Notes under the pieces: model-generated
Told to the model about the DNA's origin: nothing
Database searches by the model: none
The model's input: the letters and a program-made list of their open reading frames with translations, nothing else
Made by a program: the position numbers and the translations under genes
Assembly: GCF_000519205.1 (NCBI RefSeq)
Contig: NZ_JAFB01000031.1
Coordinates: 1 to 64,000 of the forward strand
Source of the DNA: Amycolatopsis taiwanensis DSM 45107
Lineage (GTDB): Bacteria; Actinomycetota; Actinomycetes; Mycobacteriales; Pseudonocardiaceae
DNA length: 64,000 nt
Direction: 5' to 3'
Part shown: positions 24,953-33,111 of the stretch, in pieces
How the letters are laid out: the number at the start of each line of letters is the position of its first letter
Position numbering within the stretch: the first letter of the stretch is position 1

Positions 24953-26136
24953 TTGATCACGCCTTTTTCGCGCAACGAAGCCAGTTCCGGCTCGCCGAAC
25001 CCGTAGCGCCCGAGGATCTCCGCCGTGTGCGCGCCGAGCGGGGCGCCGGCCGAGGTGATCGAGCCCGGCGTCTGCGACAGCCGGAACAACACGTTCTGCA
25101 TCTTCACCGGACCGAGTTCTACGTCGTCGACGGTCGTGATGCTGCCGAGCGCCGCGAACTGCGGGTCGGTCATCACGTCGGCCGCGGTGTAGATCGGGGC
25201 GACGGCGGCCTGGGCTTCCTCGAACGCCTTCACCACATCGTCGCGGTCGCGCTCGGCGATCCACGAACCCACGGCTTCGTCGAGTTCGTCGGCGTGCTTC
25301 GCACGTTCCGCGCCGCTGGCGAACCACGGCTCGTCGACCAGTTCGGGGCGCCCGACGAGCCGCATCACGCGTTCCGCGATCGATTGTGCGCTCGTGGAGA
25401 TCGCGACCCAGCTGCCGTCGCGCGTGCGGTAGGTGTTGCGCGGCGCGTTGTTCGTGGACCGGTTGCCGGTGCGCGGCTGTAGCGTGCCCAGCTGGTCGTG
25501 GGCGATTATCTGTGGCCCGAGCAGCGTGAGGATCGGCTCGATGATGGCGAGGTCCACGACCTGCCCGCGACCGGTCTGCTCACGCGCGCGCAGCGCCGTC
25601 ATGACCGCGAATGCCGTGGTCAGCGCGGCGATGCCGTCGGCGAGGCCGAACGGCGGCAGCGTGGGCGGGCCATCGGGCTCGCCGGTGATCGCGGCGAACC
25701 CGCTCATCGCTTCGGCGAGCGTGCCGAAGCCGGGCCGCTTGGCGTAGGGGCCGATCTGCCCGAACCCGGTCACGCGCGTGAGGACGAGACCGGGGTTGAT
25801 CTTGCTCAGCTCGTCGTAGCCGAGACCCCAGCGCTCGAGCGTGCCCGGCCGGAAGTTCTCCACCACCACGTCGGTGTCGGCCACCAGCCGGCGGAACACG
25901 TCCTGGCCCTCGGGCGAACCGAGGTACAGCGTGATGGCCTTCTTGCCGCGGCCGAGGATCTTCCACCACAGGCCGACCCCGTCGCGCTGCGCGCCGTGGC
26001 TGCGGACCGGGTCGCCGTTCGGGTGTTCGATCTTGATGACCTCGGCGCCGTAGTCGCCCAGCAGCGTCGCGGCCAGCGGGCCGGCGAACAGGGTGGCGGT
26101 GTCGAGTACCCGGATCCCGGACAAAGCGCCCGTCAT
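24949..26136 (-). CDS. CaiB/BaiF-type (class III) CoA-transferase, first gene of the leftward arm
   Basis: ATG 26136 (MTGALSGIRVLDTATLFAGP) is the start, behind GGCAGGTAGG; the frame's earlier Met is not needed. The 395-residue protein has AEVIKIEHPNGDPVR, VVVENFRPGTLERWGLGYDEL and a normal C-terminus. At the position of the family's catalytic Asp (seen as GQDLLIQAMSG in the other copy at 10079) it has GFGTLAEAMSG. The usual Asp is therefore absent, and a Glu two residues later may take over; this variant forms a recognisable branch of the family. It activates the pathway acid for the lyase encoded next. An IclR-type operator lies 46 bp upstream. Confidence 0.87.
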   Translation of the reverse strand: MTGALSGIRVLDTATLFAGPLAATLLGDYGAEVIKIEHPNGDPVRSHGAQRDGVGLWWKILGRGKKAITLYLGSPEGQDVFRRLVADTDVVVENFRPGTLERWGLGYDELSKINPGLVLTRVTGFGQIGPYAKRPGFGTLAEAMSGFAAITGEPDGPPTLPPFGLADGIAALTTAFAVMTALRAREQTGRGQVVDLAIIEPILTLLGPQIIAHDQLGTLQPRTGNRSTNNAPRNTYRTRDGSWVAISTSAQSIAERVMRLVGRPELVDEPWFASGAERAKHADELDEAVGSWIAERDRDDVVKAFEEAQAAVAPIYTAADVMTDPQFAALGSITTVDDVELGPVKMQNVLFRLSQTPGSITSAGAPLGAHTAEILGRYGFGEPELASLREKGVIK

Positions 26137-26181
26137 GGGGCCTACCTGCCTTTCTCCTCCGACGCGTGAGCCTGCGCTCAT

Positions 26182-26200
26182 CGTTTCGCCAGTAGGAACA
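26182..26200. promoter_or_regulatory. predicted IclR operator, leftward arm
   Basis: CGTTTC-GCCAGTA-GGAACA, an inverted repeat with a 7-nt spacer, lies 46 bp upstream of the CoA-transferase start. It matches the sites at 26336-26354 and 36896-36914. Confidence 0.65.
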
Positions 26201-26335
26201 AGAGTCAACGCGATGTTTCTGGCCTGTGTCGCGGCCTGGTTTTCAAGTTTGCACTGATAGCGGCGTCCGTCAAGTTATGCGCAGATATTGACCTGACCGC
26301 GAGGCCGGTGTCACGATAGCCGACAACATTTCTAA

Positions 26336-26354
26336 CGTTTCTCCAAGCGGAACG
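26336..26354. promoter_or_regulatory. predicted IclR operator, rightward arm
   Basis: CGTTTC-TCCAAGC-GGAACG, with the same arms and 7-nt spacer as the sites at 26182 and 36896, lies 45 bp upstream of the substrate-binding-protein start. Confidence 0.7.
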
Positions 26355-26398
26355 CCAGCCCCTTCGGTAGGAAGAGGCGTCCATTGGGAAGAGGTGAC

Positions 26399-27646
26399 AT
26401 GTCTGCGCGAAAGCTCATCGCCGTGCTCAGCGCGTGCGCCCTGTTCGCGGCCGCCGGGTGCGGGGGTTCGGCCCCGGCGGGGGCGGGCGGTGCGGCCGCG
26501 GGCCGGGACGTGGGCCCGGTGAAGATCGCCGCGCTCCACCCGGTCAGCGGGTCGAACGCCGTAGACGGCCTCCAGATGCGCCGGGGTGCGCAGCTGGCGG
26601 TCGACGCCATCAACGCGGCCGGCGGCATCAAGTCGCTCGGCGGCCGCAAGGTCGAGCTCATCACGGGTGACAGCCAGGGCAAGGCCGACATCGGGCAGAG
26701 CGAGGCCCAGCGGCTCATCTCCGCCGGCGCGGTCGCCCTCGTCGGCACCTACCAGAGCGCGGTGAGCACCAACGCCGCCGTGGTCGCGGAACGCAACCGG
26801 GTACCGTTCGTCATGGACGTGACCGCTTCGGACGCGATCTTCAGCCACGGCTACCGGTACTCGTTCCGTGTGCAGCCGGGCAGCGAGGCCATCGCGAGCG
26901 CCGCCGCCCAGTACCTCAAGGAGGTTTCTCAGCAGGCCGGGAAACCGGTCCACAAGGTCGCGTTCCTCCACGAGCAGAGCGACTTCGGCAGCGGTGCTGC
27001 CGAAGCGTTCACCGCGGCCGCGCAGAAGCTCGGTTTCTCCGTCGGGCCGGACATCAGCTACGACGCCACCACCGTCAGCGACCTCACAGCCCAGATCACG
27101 CAGGTCAAGACCTCGGGTGCGGACGTGCTCGCCGTCGCCGGCTACTACCGCGACAGCCTGCTCGCGGCCAAGGCCATCGACTCGGTGAAACCACCCCTCA
27201 ACGCGGTGTGGGGTGTCTCGAACGGCGCCTACGACCAGCCGAAGTTCGTCACCGATGCGGGCAAGCTGGGTGCGCTGTACTTCAGCACCAACTACCACTA
27301 CGACGCCACCAACGCGCAGACCGTCGCGTTGCGCGCCCAGTACCAGCGCCAGTTCGGCGACCCCATGCGCACCGGAGCGGTGCTGTCCTACGACGCGGTC
27401 CAGGTCATCGCCGCGGCGGTCGACAAGGCCGCGAGCACCGACCTCGAGAAGGTCCGCGACGCCATCGCCGCGTCCCAGGTCGCGCCCCTGACCGTGGGCC
27501 ACGGACCGATCTCCTTCGCCACGAACGGCGACAACCGCAACGCGTTCCCCGTCCTCATGCAGGTGCAGGACGGGCAGGTCAAGCAGGTCTTTCCCCCGGA
27601 CAAAGCCGAATCCCGGCCCGACTACACGGTGACATGGCGGCCATGA
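26399..27646 (+). CDS. branched-chain-amino-acid-type ABC substrate-binding lipoprotein
   Basis: ATG 26399 follows GGGAAGAGGTGAC. The 415-residue protein has a lipoprotein signal peptide, MSARKLIAVLSACALFAAAG, with the lipidated Cys immediately after it. The mature part is a Leu/Ile/Val-binding-type periplasmic binding protein (VKIAALHPVSGSNAVDGLQM, AINAAGGIKSLGGRKVELI, and GTYQSAVSTNAAVVAERNRV). It sits outside the membrane and delivers substrate to the LivHM-like channel encoded downstream. Proteins of this class also bind amides, ureas and aromatic acids. With hydantoinase, racemase and CoA enzymes in the same operon, the ligand is probably a cyclic amide or organic acid rather than an amino acid. 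The gene overlaps livH by ATGA. Confidence 0.9.
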   Translation: MSARKLIAVLSACALFAAAGCGGSAPAGAGGAAAGRDVGPVKIAALHPVSGSNAVDGLQMRRGAQLAVDAINAAGGIKSLGGRKVELITGDSQGKADIGQSEAQRLISAGAVALVGTYQSAVSTNAAVVAERNRVPFVMDVTASDAIFSHGYRYSFRVQPGSEAIASAAAQYLKEVSQQAGKPVHKVAFLHEQSDFGSGAAEAFTAAAQKLGFSVGPDISYDATTVSDLTAQITQVKTSGADVLAVAGYYRDSLLAAKAIDSVKPPLNAVWGVSNGAYDQPKFVTDAGKLGALYFSTNYHYDATNAQTVALRAQYQRQFGDPMRTGAVLSYDAVQVIAAAVDKAASTDLEKVRDAIAASQVAPLTVGHGPISFATNGDNRNAFPVLMQVQDGQVKQVFPPDKAESRPDYTVTWRP

Positions 27647-28662
27647 GCGAACTCGACACCTCCCCCGGGGCGACACTCGCCCCCGAAATCTCCCCTCCGG
27701 ACGACAAGGTGAAACAGCAGCGGGCCTTCCTCGGCCGCGCCGGCGTGGTCGGCGCGCTCGTCGTGGTCGCGATCGTCGTCGCGCTGCTGATGTCGGGCAG
27801 CGAGCTGGTGGTGTGGCAGTCGGTGGTCACCGGCATCCTCACCGGCGGACTCTACGGCCTCATCGCGATGGGCCTCACGCTGATCTTCGGCGTGCTGGAC
27901 ATCGTCAACTTCGCGCACGGCGCACTGCTGGCCGTCGCAATGTTCATCTCCTTCGGCATGGTGCAGGCGACCGGCATGCACCCGTACGTCACGCTGATCG
28001 TCGCGGTCCCGGCCTTGTTCCTCCTCGGCGCCGCCGTGCACCGCGGCCTGCTGTCGGGCAACGCGGGCAAGACACTCGAGAACCAGTTGCTCATCACGCT
28101 CGGGCTCTCGCTGCTGCTCGAGAACCTGCTGCTGATGTTCTTCGGCGCCGAGCCCAAGAGCATCGCGTTGCCCGGCGACTTCCAGTTCTCCCTGCTGGGT
28201 GCCGTGGTCGCGGGTTCGCGACTGTACGCGTTCATCGGCGCGATCCTGCTCGGCGCGATGCTCTTCTGGCTGCTGCGCCGCACTCGCCTCGGCACGGCGA
28301 TCCGCGCGGTCGCCGCCCACGGCCCGGGCGCGGAGCTCGTCGGCATCAACGTCCGGCGCATCCACACGCTGACGTTCGCCATCGGCACGGCGTGTGCCGG
28401 CGCCGCGGCCGCGCTCGCGGGACCGCTCGTGACTGTCACGCCCACGCTCGGCGAGCAGTTCAACATCACCGCGTTCGTCGTGGTGGTGCTCGGCGGGATG
28501 GGCAATGTCGTCGGCGCGCTCGTCGGCGGCCTGCTGATCGGGCTGGTCGAACAGCTCACCACGATCTACCTCGGCGGCCAGAGCTCCCTGCTCGGCGTGT
28601 TCGTGGTGTTCGTGCTGGTGTTGTTCCTCCGGCCGCAGGGCCTGTTCGGGAGGCGAGCATGA
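27643..28662 (+). CDS. livH: LivH-like ABC permease
   Basis: ATG 27643 overlaps the previous stop (ATGA); ATG 27634 in the same frame is an alternative. The 339-residue protein has an unusually long hydrophilic N-terminus of about 30 residues. It is followed by eight or so membrane segments with the LivH signatures GGLYGLIAMGLTLIFGVLDI, VNFAHGALLAVAMF, RRTRLGTAIRAVA and VVLGGMGNVVGALVGGLLIG. It forms half of the membrane channel of the importer. It is the second gene of a nine-gene unit in which nearly every junction overlaps by four bases. Confidence 0.92.
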   Translation: MSELDTSPGATLAPEISPPDDKVKQQRAFLGRAGVVGALVVVAIVVALLMSGSELVVWQSVVTGILTGGLYGLIAMGLTLIFGVLDIVNFAHGALLAVAMFISFGMVQATGMHPYVTLIVAVPALFLLGAAVHRGLLSGNAGKTLENQLLITLGLSLLLENLLLMFFGAEPKSIALPGDFQFSLLGAVVAGSRLYAFIGAILLGAMLFWLLRRTRLGTAIRAVAAHGPGAELVGINVRRIHTLTFAIGTACAGAAAALAGPLVTVTPTLGEQFNITAFVVVVLGGMGNVVGALVGGLLIGLVEQLTTIYLGGQSSLLGVFVVFVLVLFLRPQGLFGRRA

Positions 28663-29705
28663 GCACCATCACGATCGCGGGACCGGCTACGACGGGGAGC
28701 GTGAAGGCGCCGCCGCTGCGCCCGCAGAACCGGCAGTACCTCATCCTCGCGGTGCTCGTGCTGGTCGCGATCCCGCTGCCGCTGATCCTGCCCGCGGCGC
28801 AGGGCGCGGTGGCCGTACGGATCCTGATCTTCCTGCTCATGGCGGTGGGCTGGAACATCATGAGCGGCTTCGGCGGGATGTTCAGCTTCGGCCACGCCGC
28901 GTACTTCGGGCTCGGCGCGTACACCAGCGCGTACCTGCTGGTGAAGCACAACGTGTCACCGTGGCTCGGGATGCTCGCCGGCATGGTGGTGGCCGCTGCG
29001 GTCGCCGTGCTCGTCGGGTACTTCTCGTTCCGCTACAAGTTGCAGGGCGCGTACTTCGCGCTGGCTACGTTCGCGTTCGCCGAGATGCTGCGGCTGATCG
29101 CCACGAGCAGCGCGTTCGCCAACAAGGCAGTGGGCTTCAACGTGCCGCTGATCCAGGGTTCGTCGCTGGGGCTGATCCAGTTCCCGGCCGACTCGCCCGC
29201 GTACTTCTGGGTGGCGCTCGTGCTGGCCGGGGCCGCGGTCGCGATCAGCATCGCGTTCCTGCACTCGCGCACCGGCCGCTACGTCACCGCGATCCGCGAC
29301 GACGAGCTGGCGGCCGCGTCGCTGGGTGCGCCGGTGCTGCACCACAAGCTGGTCACCGTGGCGCTGTCCGCCGCGATCACGGCCGTGGCCGGGGCTTTCT
29401 ACACGCAGTACTACCTGTTCGTGAACCCCGACCTCGGGTTCGGCTCCGCGGTGTCGATCCAGGCGATCGTGCCCGTGGTGATCGGCGGAATCGGTACGAT
29501 CTGGGGCCCGGTGGTGGGCGCGATCATCGTCGGCTCGCTCACCGACGTCACGGCGACGCTGCTGCGTACGCCACCCGGATTCCTCGGGTTCCTGCAGGGC
29601 CGCAGCGGCCTCGACGTGGTGCTTTACGCCGTGCTGCTGATCCTCATCGTGCGGCTCCTGCCGAAGGGCATTGTCGGAACGCTGGCGGCGAGGTGGCGGC
29701 GATGA
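28659..29705 (+). CDS. livM: LivM-like ABC permease
   Basis: ATG 28659 overlaps the livH stop (ATGA). The 348-residue protein has about ten hydrophobic segments and the LivM marks GWNIMSGFGGMFSFGHAAYF, YFSFRYKLQGAYFALATFAF, GRYVTAIRDDELAA and IVPVVIGGIGTIWGPVVGA. The conserved EAA-like loop around IRDDELAAASLG contacts the ATPases. It pairs with the preceding permease in the cytoplasmic membrane. The gene length is normal and nothing is missing. Confidence 0.92.
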   Translation: MSTITIAGPATTGSVKAPPLRPQNRQYLILAVLVLVAIPLPLILPAAQGAVAVRILIFLLMAVGWNIMSGFGGMFSFGHAAYFGLGAYTSAYLLVKHNVSPWLGMLAGMVVAAAVAVLVGYFSFRYKLQGAYFALATFAFAEMLRLIATSSAFANKAVGFNVPLIQGSSLGLIQFPADSPAYFWVALVLAGAAVAISIAFLHSRTGRYVTAIRDDELAAASLGAPVLHHKLVTVALSAAITAVAGAFYTQYYLFVNPDLGFGSAVSIQAIVPVVIGGIGTIWGPVVGAIIVGSLTDVTATLLRTPPGFLGFLQGRSGLDVVLYAVLLILIVRLLPKGIVGTLAARWRR

Positions 29706-30436
29706 GCATCGTGCAGGTGAACGGCGTCGGCAAGGCGTTCCGCGGGCTGCGGGCGCTGTCCGATGTAGACTTCGAGGTCGCCGAAGGCGAGATCCTCGGC
29801 GTGATCGGGCCCAACGGCGCCGGCAAGACCACGTTGTTCAACGTCATCTCGGGCGCGCTGACGCCCGACACCGGCCGCGTGCACCTCGCCGGCGCCGACG
29901 TCACGGGCCGGTCGCCGGACCGGATCGCGCGGGCCGGCATGGTGCGCACGTTCCAGCTGATGCGGCCGTTCTCGAGCATGACCGTGCTGGAGAACGTGTC
30001 CCTGGCCGCGCAGCACCACCGGTTCGGCGCCAGGCAACTGCGGCAGCATTCACTCGACGTCATCGAGCGAGTGGGGCTCGGGCCGTGGGCCCATCGCCCG
30101 GCACCTGACCTGCCGACGGCGGGGCTCAAGCGCCTGGAACTGGCGCGGACGCTCGCGATGCGGCCGAAGGTACTGTTGCTCGACGAGGTGCTCGCCGGGC
30201 TCGTCCCGGCCGAGCGTGAACCTGTGCTCGACCTCCTCGCGACGCTGCGTGAGCAGGAGGGTGTGACGCTCGTGTTCATCGAGCACATCATGGCCGCCGT
30301 GATGCGCCTGGCCGACCGCGTGCTGGTGCTCGACCAGGGCCGCATGCTCGCCGTCGGGTCGCCGGAAGAGGTCACCAGCGACCCCCGGGTCATCGACGCC
30401 TACCTCGGAGAGGAGCCGACTCGTGCTGAAGCTTGA
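29702..30436 (+). CDS. livG: LivG-like ABC ATPase
   Basis: This 244-residue ATPase starts at ATG 29702, overlapping livM by four bases. Walker A is GVIGPNGAGKTTLFNVISGAL and Walker B is KVLLLDEVLAGLVP, followed by TLVFIEHIMAAVM with the switch His. The helical part has MVRTFQLMRPFSSMTVLENV, as in LivG. The ABC signature is unusual: DLPTAGLKRLELARTLAM replaces the common LSxGQQRRLExARAL. A related LTLAGRKRLELARAL form is seen in several actinobacterial LivG proteins, so it is probably still functional. It powers the importer together with the LivF-like protein. Confidence 0.9.
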   Translation: MSIVQVNGVGKAFRGLRALSDVDFEVAEGEILGVIGPNGAGKTTLFNVISGALTPDTGRVHLAGADVTGRSPDRIARAGMVRTFQLMRPFSSMTVLENVSLAAQHHRFGARQLRQHSLDVIERVGLGPWAHRPAPDLPTAGLKRLELARTLAMRPKVLLLDEVLAGLVPAEREPVLDLLATLREQEGVTLVFIEHIMAAVMRLADRVLVLDQGRMLAVGSPEEVTSDPRVIDAYLGEEPTRAEA

Positions 30437-31124
30437 CAAGGTCTGCGCCGGCTACGGGCGCATGCGGATCCTCCACGACGTCGACTTGGAGCTGGGTGAA
30501 GGCGAAATCGTCGCGCTCGTCGGGGCCAACGGTGCCGGCAAGACCACGACGCTGCGCAGCATCTGCGGCCAGCTGAAACCGATGTCGGGTTCCATCACGC
30601 TCGATGGCGTGCCCACCGCGGGCCGGCGCCCGGACCAGCTCGTGTGCGACGGCCTCGTGCACGTGCCGGAGGACCGTGCGCTGTTCGGCACGCTCACCGT
30701 GGAGGAGAACCTCCGCATGGGCGCCTGGACTCGCAGCTCCGCGCAGGCCACGAAGTCGCTGGCCGAGGTCTACGAGCTGTTCCCGGTGCTCGCCGAGCGC
30801 CGCACGACGGTCGCGCAGACGTTCAGCGGTGGGCAGCAACAGATGCTCGCCATCGGCCGCGCGCTCATGGCCGGGCCGCGGCTGCTGATGCTCGACGAAC
30901 CGTCGACCGGGCTGTCGCCCAAACTCACGTGGACGATGCTGGAAGCCGTGCGGCGGATTCGCGACACCGGCGTGGCAGTGCTGCTGGTGGAACAGAACGC
31001 GAAGCAGGCGCTCGCGATCGCGGACCGCGCGTACGTGCTCGAAAGCGGGGCAACTGTGCTTGCGGGGACGGGTGCAGAGCTCGCGGATGACAATCGGGTC
31101 AGGAAGGCGTATTTGGGACTGTGA
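30423..31124 (+). CDS. livF: LivF-like ABC ATPase
   Basis: GTG 30423 lies inside the end of livG, 14 bases overlapping. The 233-residue protein has Walker A ALVGANGAGKTTTLRSI, the LivF mark GLVHVPEDRALFGTLTVEENL, signature TFSGGQQQMLAIGRALM, Walker B LLMLDEPSTGLSPKL and the switch VLLVEQNAKQALAIA. It completes the five-part import system. The next gene begins inside its stop codon (GTGA), so transport and catabolism are translated together. Confidence 0.92.
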   Translation: MLKLDKVCAGYGRMRILHDVDLELGEGEIVALVGANGAGKTTTLRSICGQLKPMSGSITLDGVPTAGRRPDQLVCDGLVHVPEDRALFGTLTVEENLRMGAWTRSSAQATKSLAEVYELFPVLAERRTTVAQTFSGGQQQMLAIGRALMAGPRLLMLDEPSTGLSPKLTWTMLEAVRRIRDTGVAVLLVEQNAKQALAIADRAYVLESGATVLAGTGAELADDNRVRKAYLGL

Positions 31125-32494
31125 AAAGCGAACAGGCAGCCCAGGCCACGGCGGCACTCGGCGCGTGGGTGTCCGAAGTGGACGCCTCGGCCGCGCCAGA
31201 AGCGGTGCTGGACCGGCTCGCCCTCGTACTGCTCGACGTGCTCGGTGTGACCGCCGTCGGAGCTTCGCTGCCCGAACAGCGGGCGCTCGTCGCGGCCTGG
31301 CGCGCGCCGGAGGGCCCGGCGCCGCTCGTCGGCACCGGGCGGCTCGTCGCCACCGATTCCGCGGCGTGGCTCAACGCGATGGCGCTCGTGTCGCTCGAAC
31401 TCGACGAGGGCAACAAATACGCGAAGGGGCATCCCGCGGCGCACGGCTTCCCGGCCGTGCTGGCGCTGGCGGCCGAGTTGGACAGCACGGGCGCCGACAC
31501 CGCGGCGGCGCTGCTGGCCGCCTACGAGGTGGCGTCGCGCTTCGGTCGCGCGACGACGTTGCAGGCGGGCGCGCACCCGCACGGCAGTTGGGGCGTGCCG
31601 GGTGCGGCGGCCGGGTGCGCGCGGCTGCTCGGCCTCGCACCGGGTGCGGCCGCCGCGGCCATCGACACCGCGGCGGGGATGGCGATCGCCGGGCACTTCG
31701 ACTCGGCGACGCAGGGCAACCCGGTGCGCAACGCGTGGATGGGTGCCTCGGCCACCGCGGGGCTCGCCGCCGCGCGGATGGCGGCGGCGGGCCTAGCCCG
31801 CGTTACCGGAACAGCCGCGCTCTCGCTCGGCACGCTGCTCGGCTCGTTCGACCCGGCCGAGCTCACCACCGACCTCGGGTCGCGCTGGGACATCACGCGC
31901 GGCTACTTCAAACGCCACGCGTCGTGCTCCTTCACGCACCCGGCGGCCGACGCTGTGCTGGACCTGCGCGGTGAACCGGGGTTCCGCACCGAGGGCATCA
32001 CGAAGATCGTGGTGGAAAGCCACGTGCTGGGCGCCGGACTGTCCGGAGTGGACTGGTCGAACCGGCTTTCGGCGATGTTTTCCACGCCGTTCGTGGTGGC
32101 GACCGCCGCGCTCACCGGTGCGGTCGGGCCGGCCAGCGTCGTCGACGACCCGGCGGTGCGGGCGCTGGCGCGGCGGGTGCGGCTCGTCGAGGCCGCCGAC
32201 CTCACCGCGCGCCTGCCCGACGAGCGCGCGACCCGCGTGCAGGTGTGCTTCGACGACGGCGCCACGCTCACGCGCGAACTGCCCAACCCGGTCGGCGACG
32301 CCGACTACCACCCGCTGACCGAGCGCGATGTGCTCGGCCTGCTCAAGACGTGGCTGCCGCGGCAGCCCGCACTCGTGGACCGGGCCGCCGCGCTCGGCCG
32401 CGAACTGCCCAGCCTGCCCCGCGTCGGCGCGGCGCTGCGCGAGCTGGCCGGAACCGATGAGAAGGAGCTGAACTCATGCGTGCCCTCGCGGTGA
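31121..32494 (+). CDS. MmgE/PrpD-family protein (second copy)
   Basis: GTG 31121 overlaps the livF stop. The 457-residue protein is a diverged paralogue of the product of 21886-23289. It keeps LDVLGVTAVGASLPEQRALV, AMALVSLELDEGNKYAKGHPAAHGFPAVLAL, ASRFGRATTLQAGAHPHGSWG, GYFKRHASCSFTHPAADA and a C-terminal swivelling domain. The aspartates of the classical HSxDFDDTH motif are partly replaced (ELDEGNKYAKGHPAAHG), a form seen in a sub-branch of unknown specificity. It probably catalyses a hydration, dehydration or isomerisation step in the same pathway. The downstream racemase-like gene starts 19 bases before its end. Confidence 0.85.
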   Translation: MKSEQAAQATAALGAWVSEVDASAAPEAVLDRLALVLLDVLGVTAVGASLPEQRALVAAWRAPEGPAPLVGTGRLVATDSAAWLNAMALVSLELDEGNKYAKGHPAAHGFPAVLALAAELDSTGADTAAALLAAYEVASRFGRATTLQAGAHPHGSWGVPGAAAGCARLLGLAPGAAAAAIDTAAGMAIAGHFDSATQGNPVRNAWMGASATAGLAAARMAAAGLARVTGTAALSLGTLLGSFDPAELTTDLGSRWDITRGYFKRHASCSFTHPAADAVLDLRGEPGFRTEGITKIVVESHVLGAGLSGVDWSNRLSAMFSTPFVVATAALTGAVGPASVVDDPAVRALARRVRLVEAADLTARLPDERATRVQVCFDDGATLTRELPNPVGDADYHPLTERDVLGLLKTWLPRQPALVDRAAALGRELPSLPRVGAALRELAGTDEKELNSCVPSR

Positions 32495-33111
32495 CGCCCA
32501 TCCACCTGCCAGCCGAAGAGGTCGCCCGGCGCCAGGCGCGCTACGACCGGCTCGCGCCGCCGGGCCTGCGGATCGAGCTGCGCAACGTCGGTCCCTCCGC
32601 ACCGGTCACTTTGGACACCGACGAGGCCGTGCGCGACTCCGAGCGGGAAGTCGCCGCTCTGCTCAAGGAAGCTGCCGACGGCTTCGACCTCGCGTTCCCC
32701 GACTGCGTGCTGGACCCGGCCGTGCCGAACGCCGTCGCCGAGCCGTCGCGGCCCGTGCACGGCATCCTCAAGCTGTCGGCTACTTACCTGGCCGCCAAGG
32801 GCGTGCGGTTCGGCGCGGTGGTGCGCAACGAGGCGATCAAAGCCGAATTCGAGCGCCGCATCAGCGCGTTCGCGCTCGACGCGTACTTCGTCGGGATCCG
32901 CGTGCTGGACCTGCCGTTCTCCGCGATCGCCGAGACCGAGGTGTGGAACCGAGCGCTGGGTGCGGCGGTGGCCGAGCTCGCCGCGCTCGGCGCGACGGCC
33001 GTGATCAACGGCTGCTCGGCCGTGGACGTCGAACCCGCCGACCTGCCGGCGCGCATCGTCGATCCGACGGAGCTGGCGATGCGGCTGCTGACCGTTGAGG
33101 GGGCGCGGTGA
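32476..33111 (+). CDS. Asp/Glu/hydantoin racemase superfamily protein
   Basis: This 211-residue protein fits the size of aspartate/glutamate racemase, maleate isomerase and hydantoin racemase relatives. The two catalytic cysteines of the superfamily can be matched to PDCVLDPAV (about residue 76) and VINGCSAVDVE (about residue 180). The N-terminal strand MRALAVTPIHLP and the segment HGILKLSATYLAAKGVRFGAVV support the two-domain fold. In a locus with a hydantoinase-like enzyme, racemisation of a hydantoin or carbamoyl-amino-acid is one option; cis/trans isomerisation of a dicarboxylate is another. The frame overlaps the preceding gene by 19 bases and the next by GTGA. Confidence 0.75.
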   Translation: MRALAVTPIHLPAEEVARRQARYDRLAPPGLRIELRNVGPSAPVTLDTDEAVRDSEREVAALLKEAADGFDLAFPDCVLDPAVPNAVAEPSRPVHGILKLSATYLAAKGVRFGAVVRNEAIKAEFERRISAFALDAYFVGIRVLDLPFSAIAETEVWNRALGAAVAELAALGATAVINGCSAVDVEPADLPARIVDPTELAMRLLTVEGAR

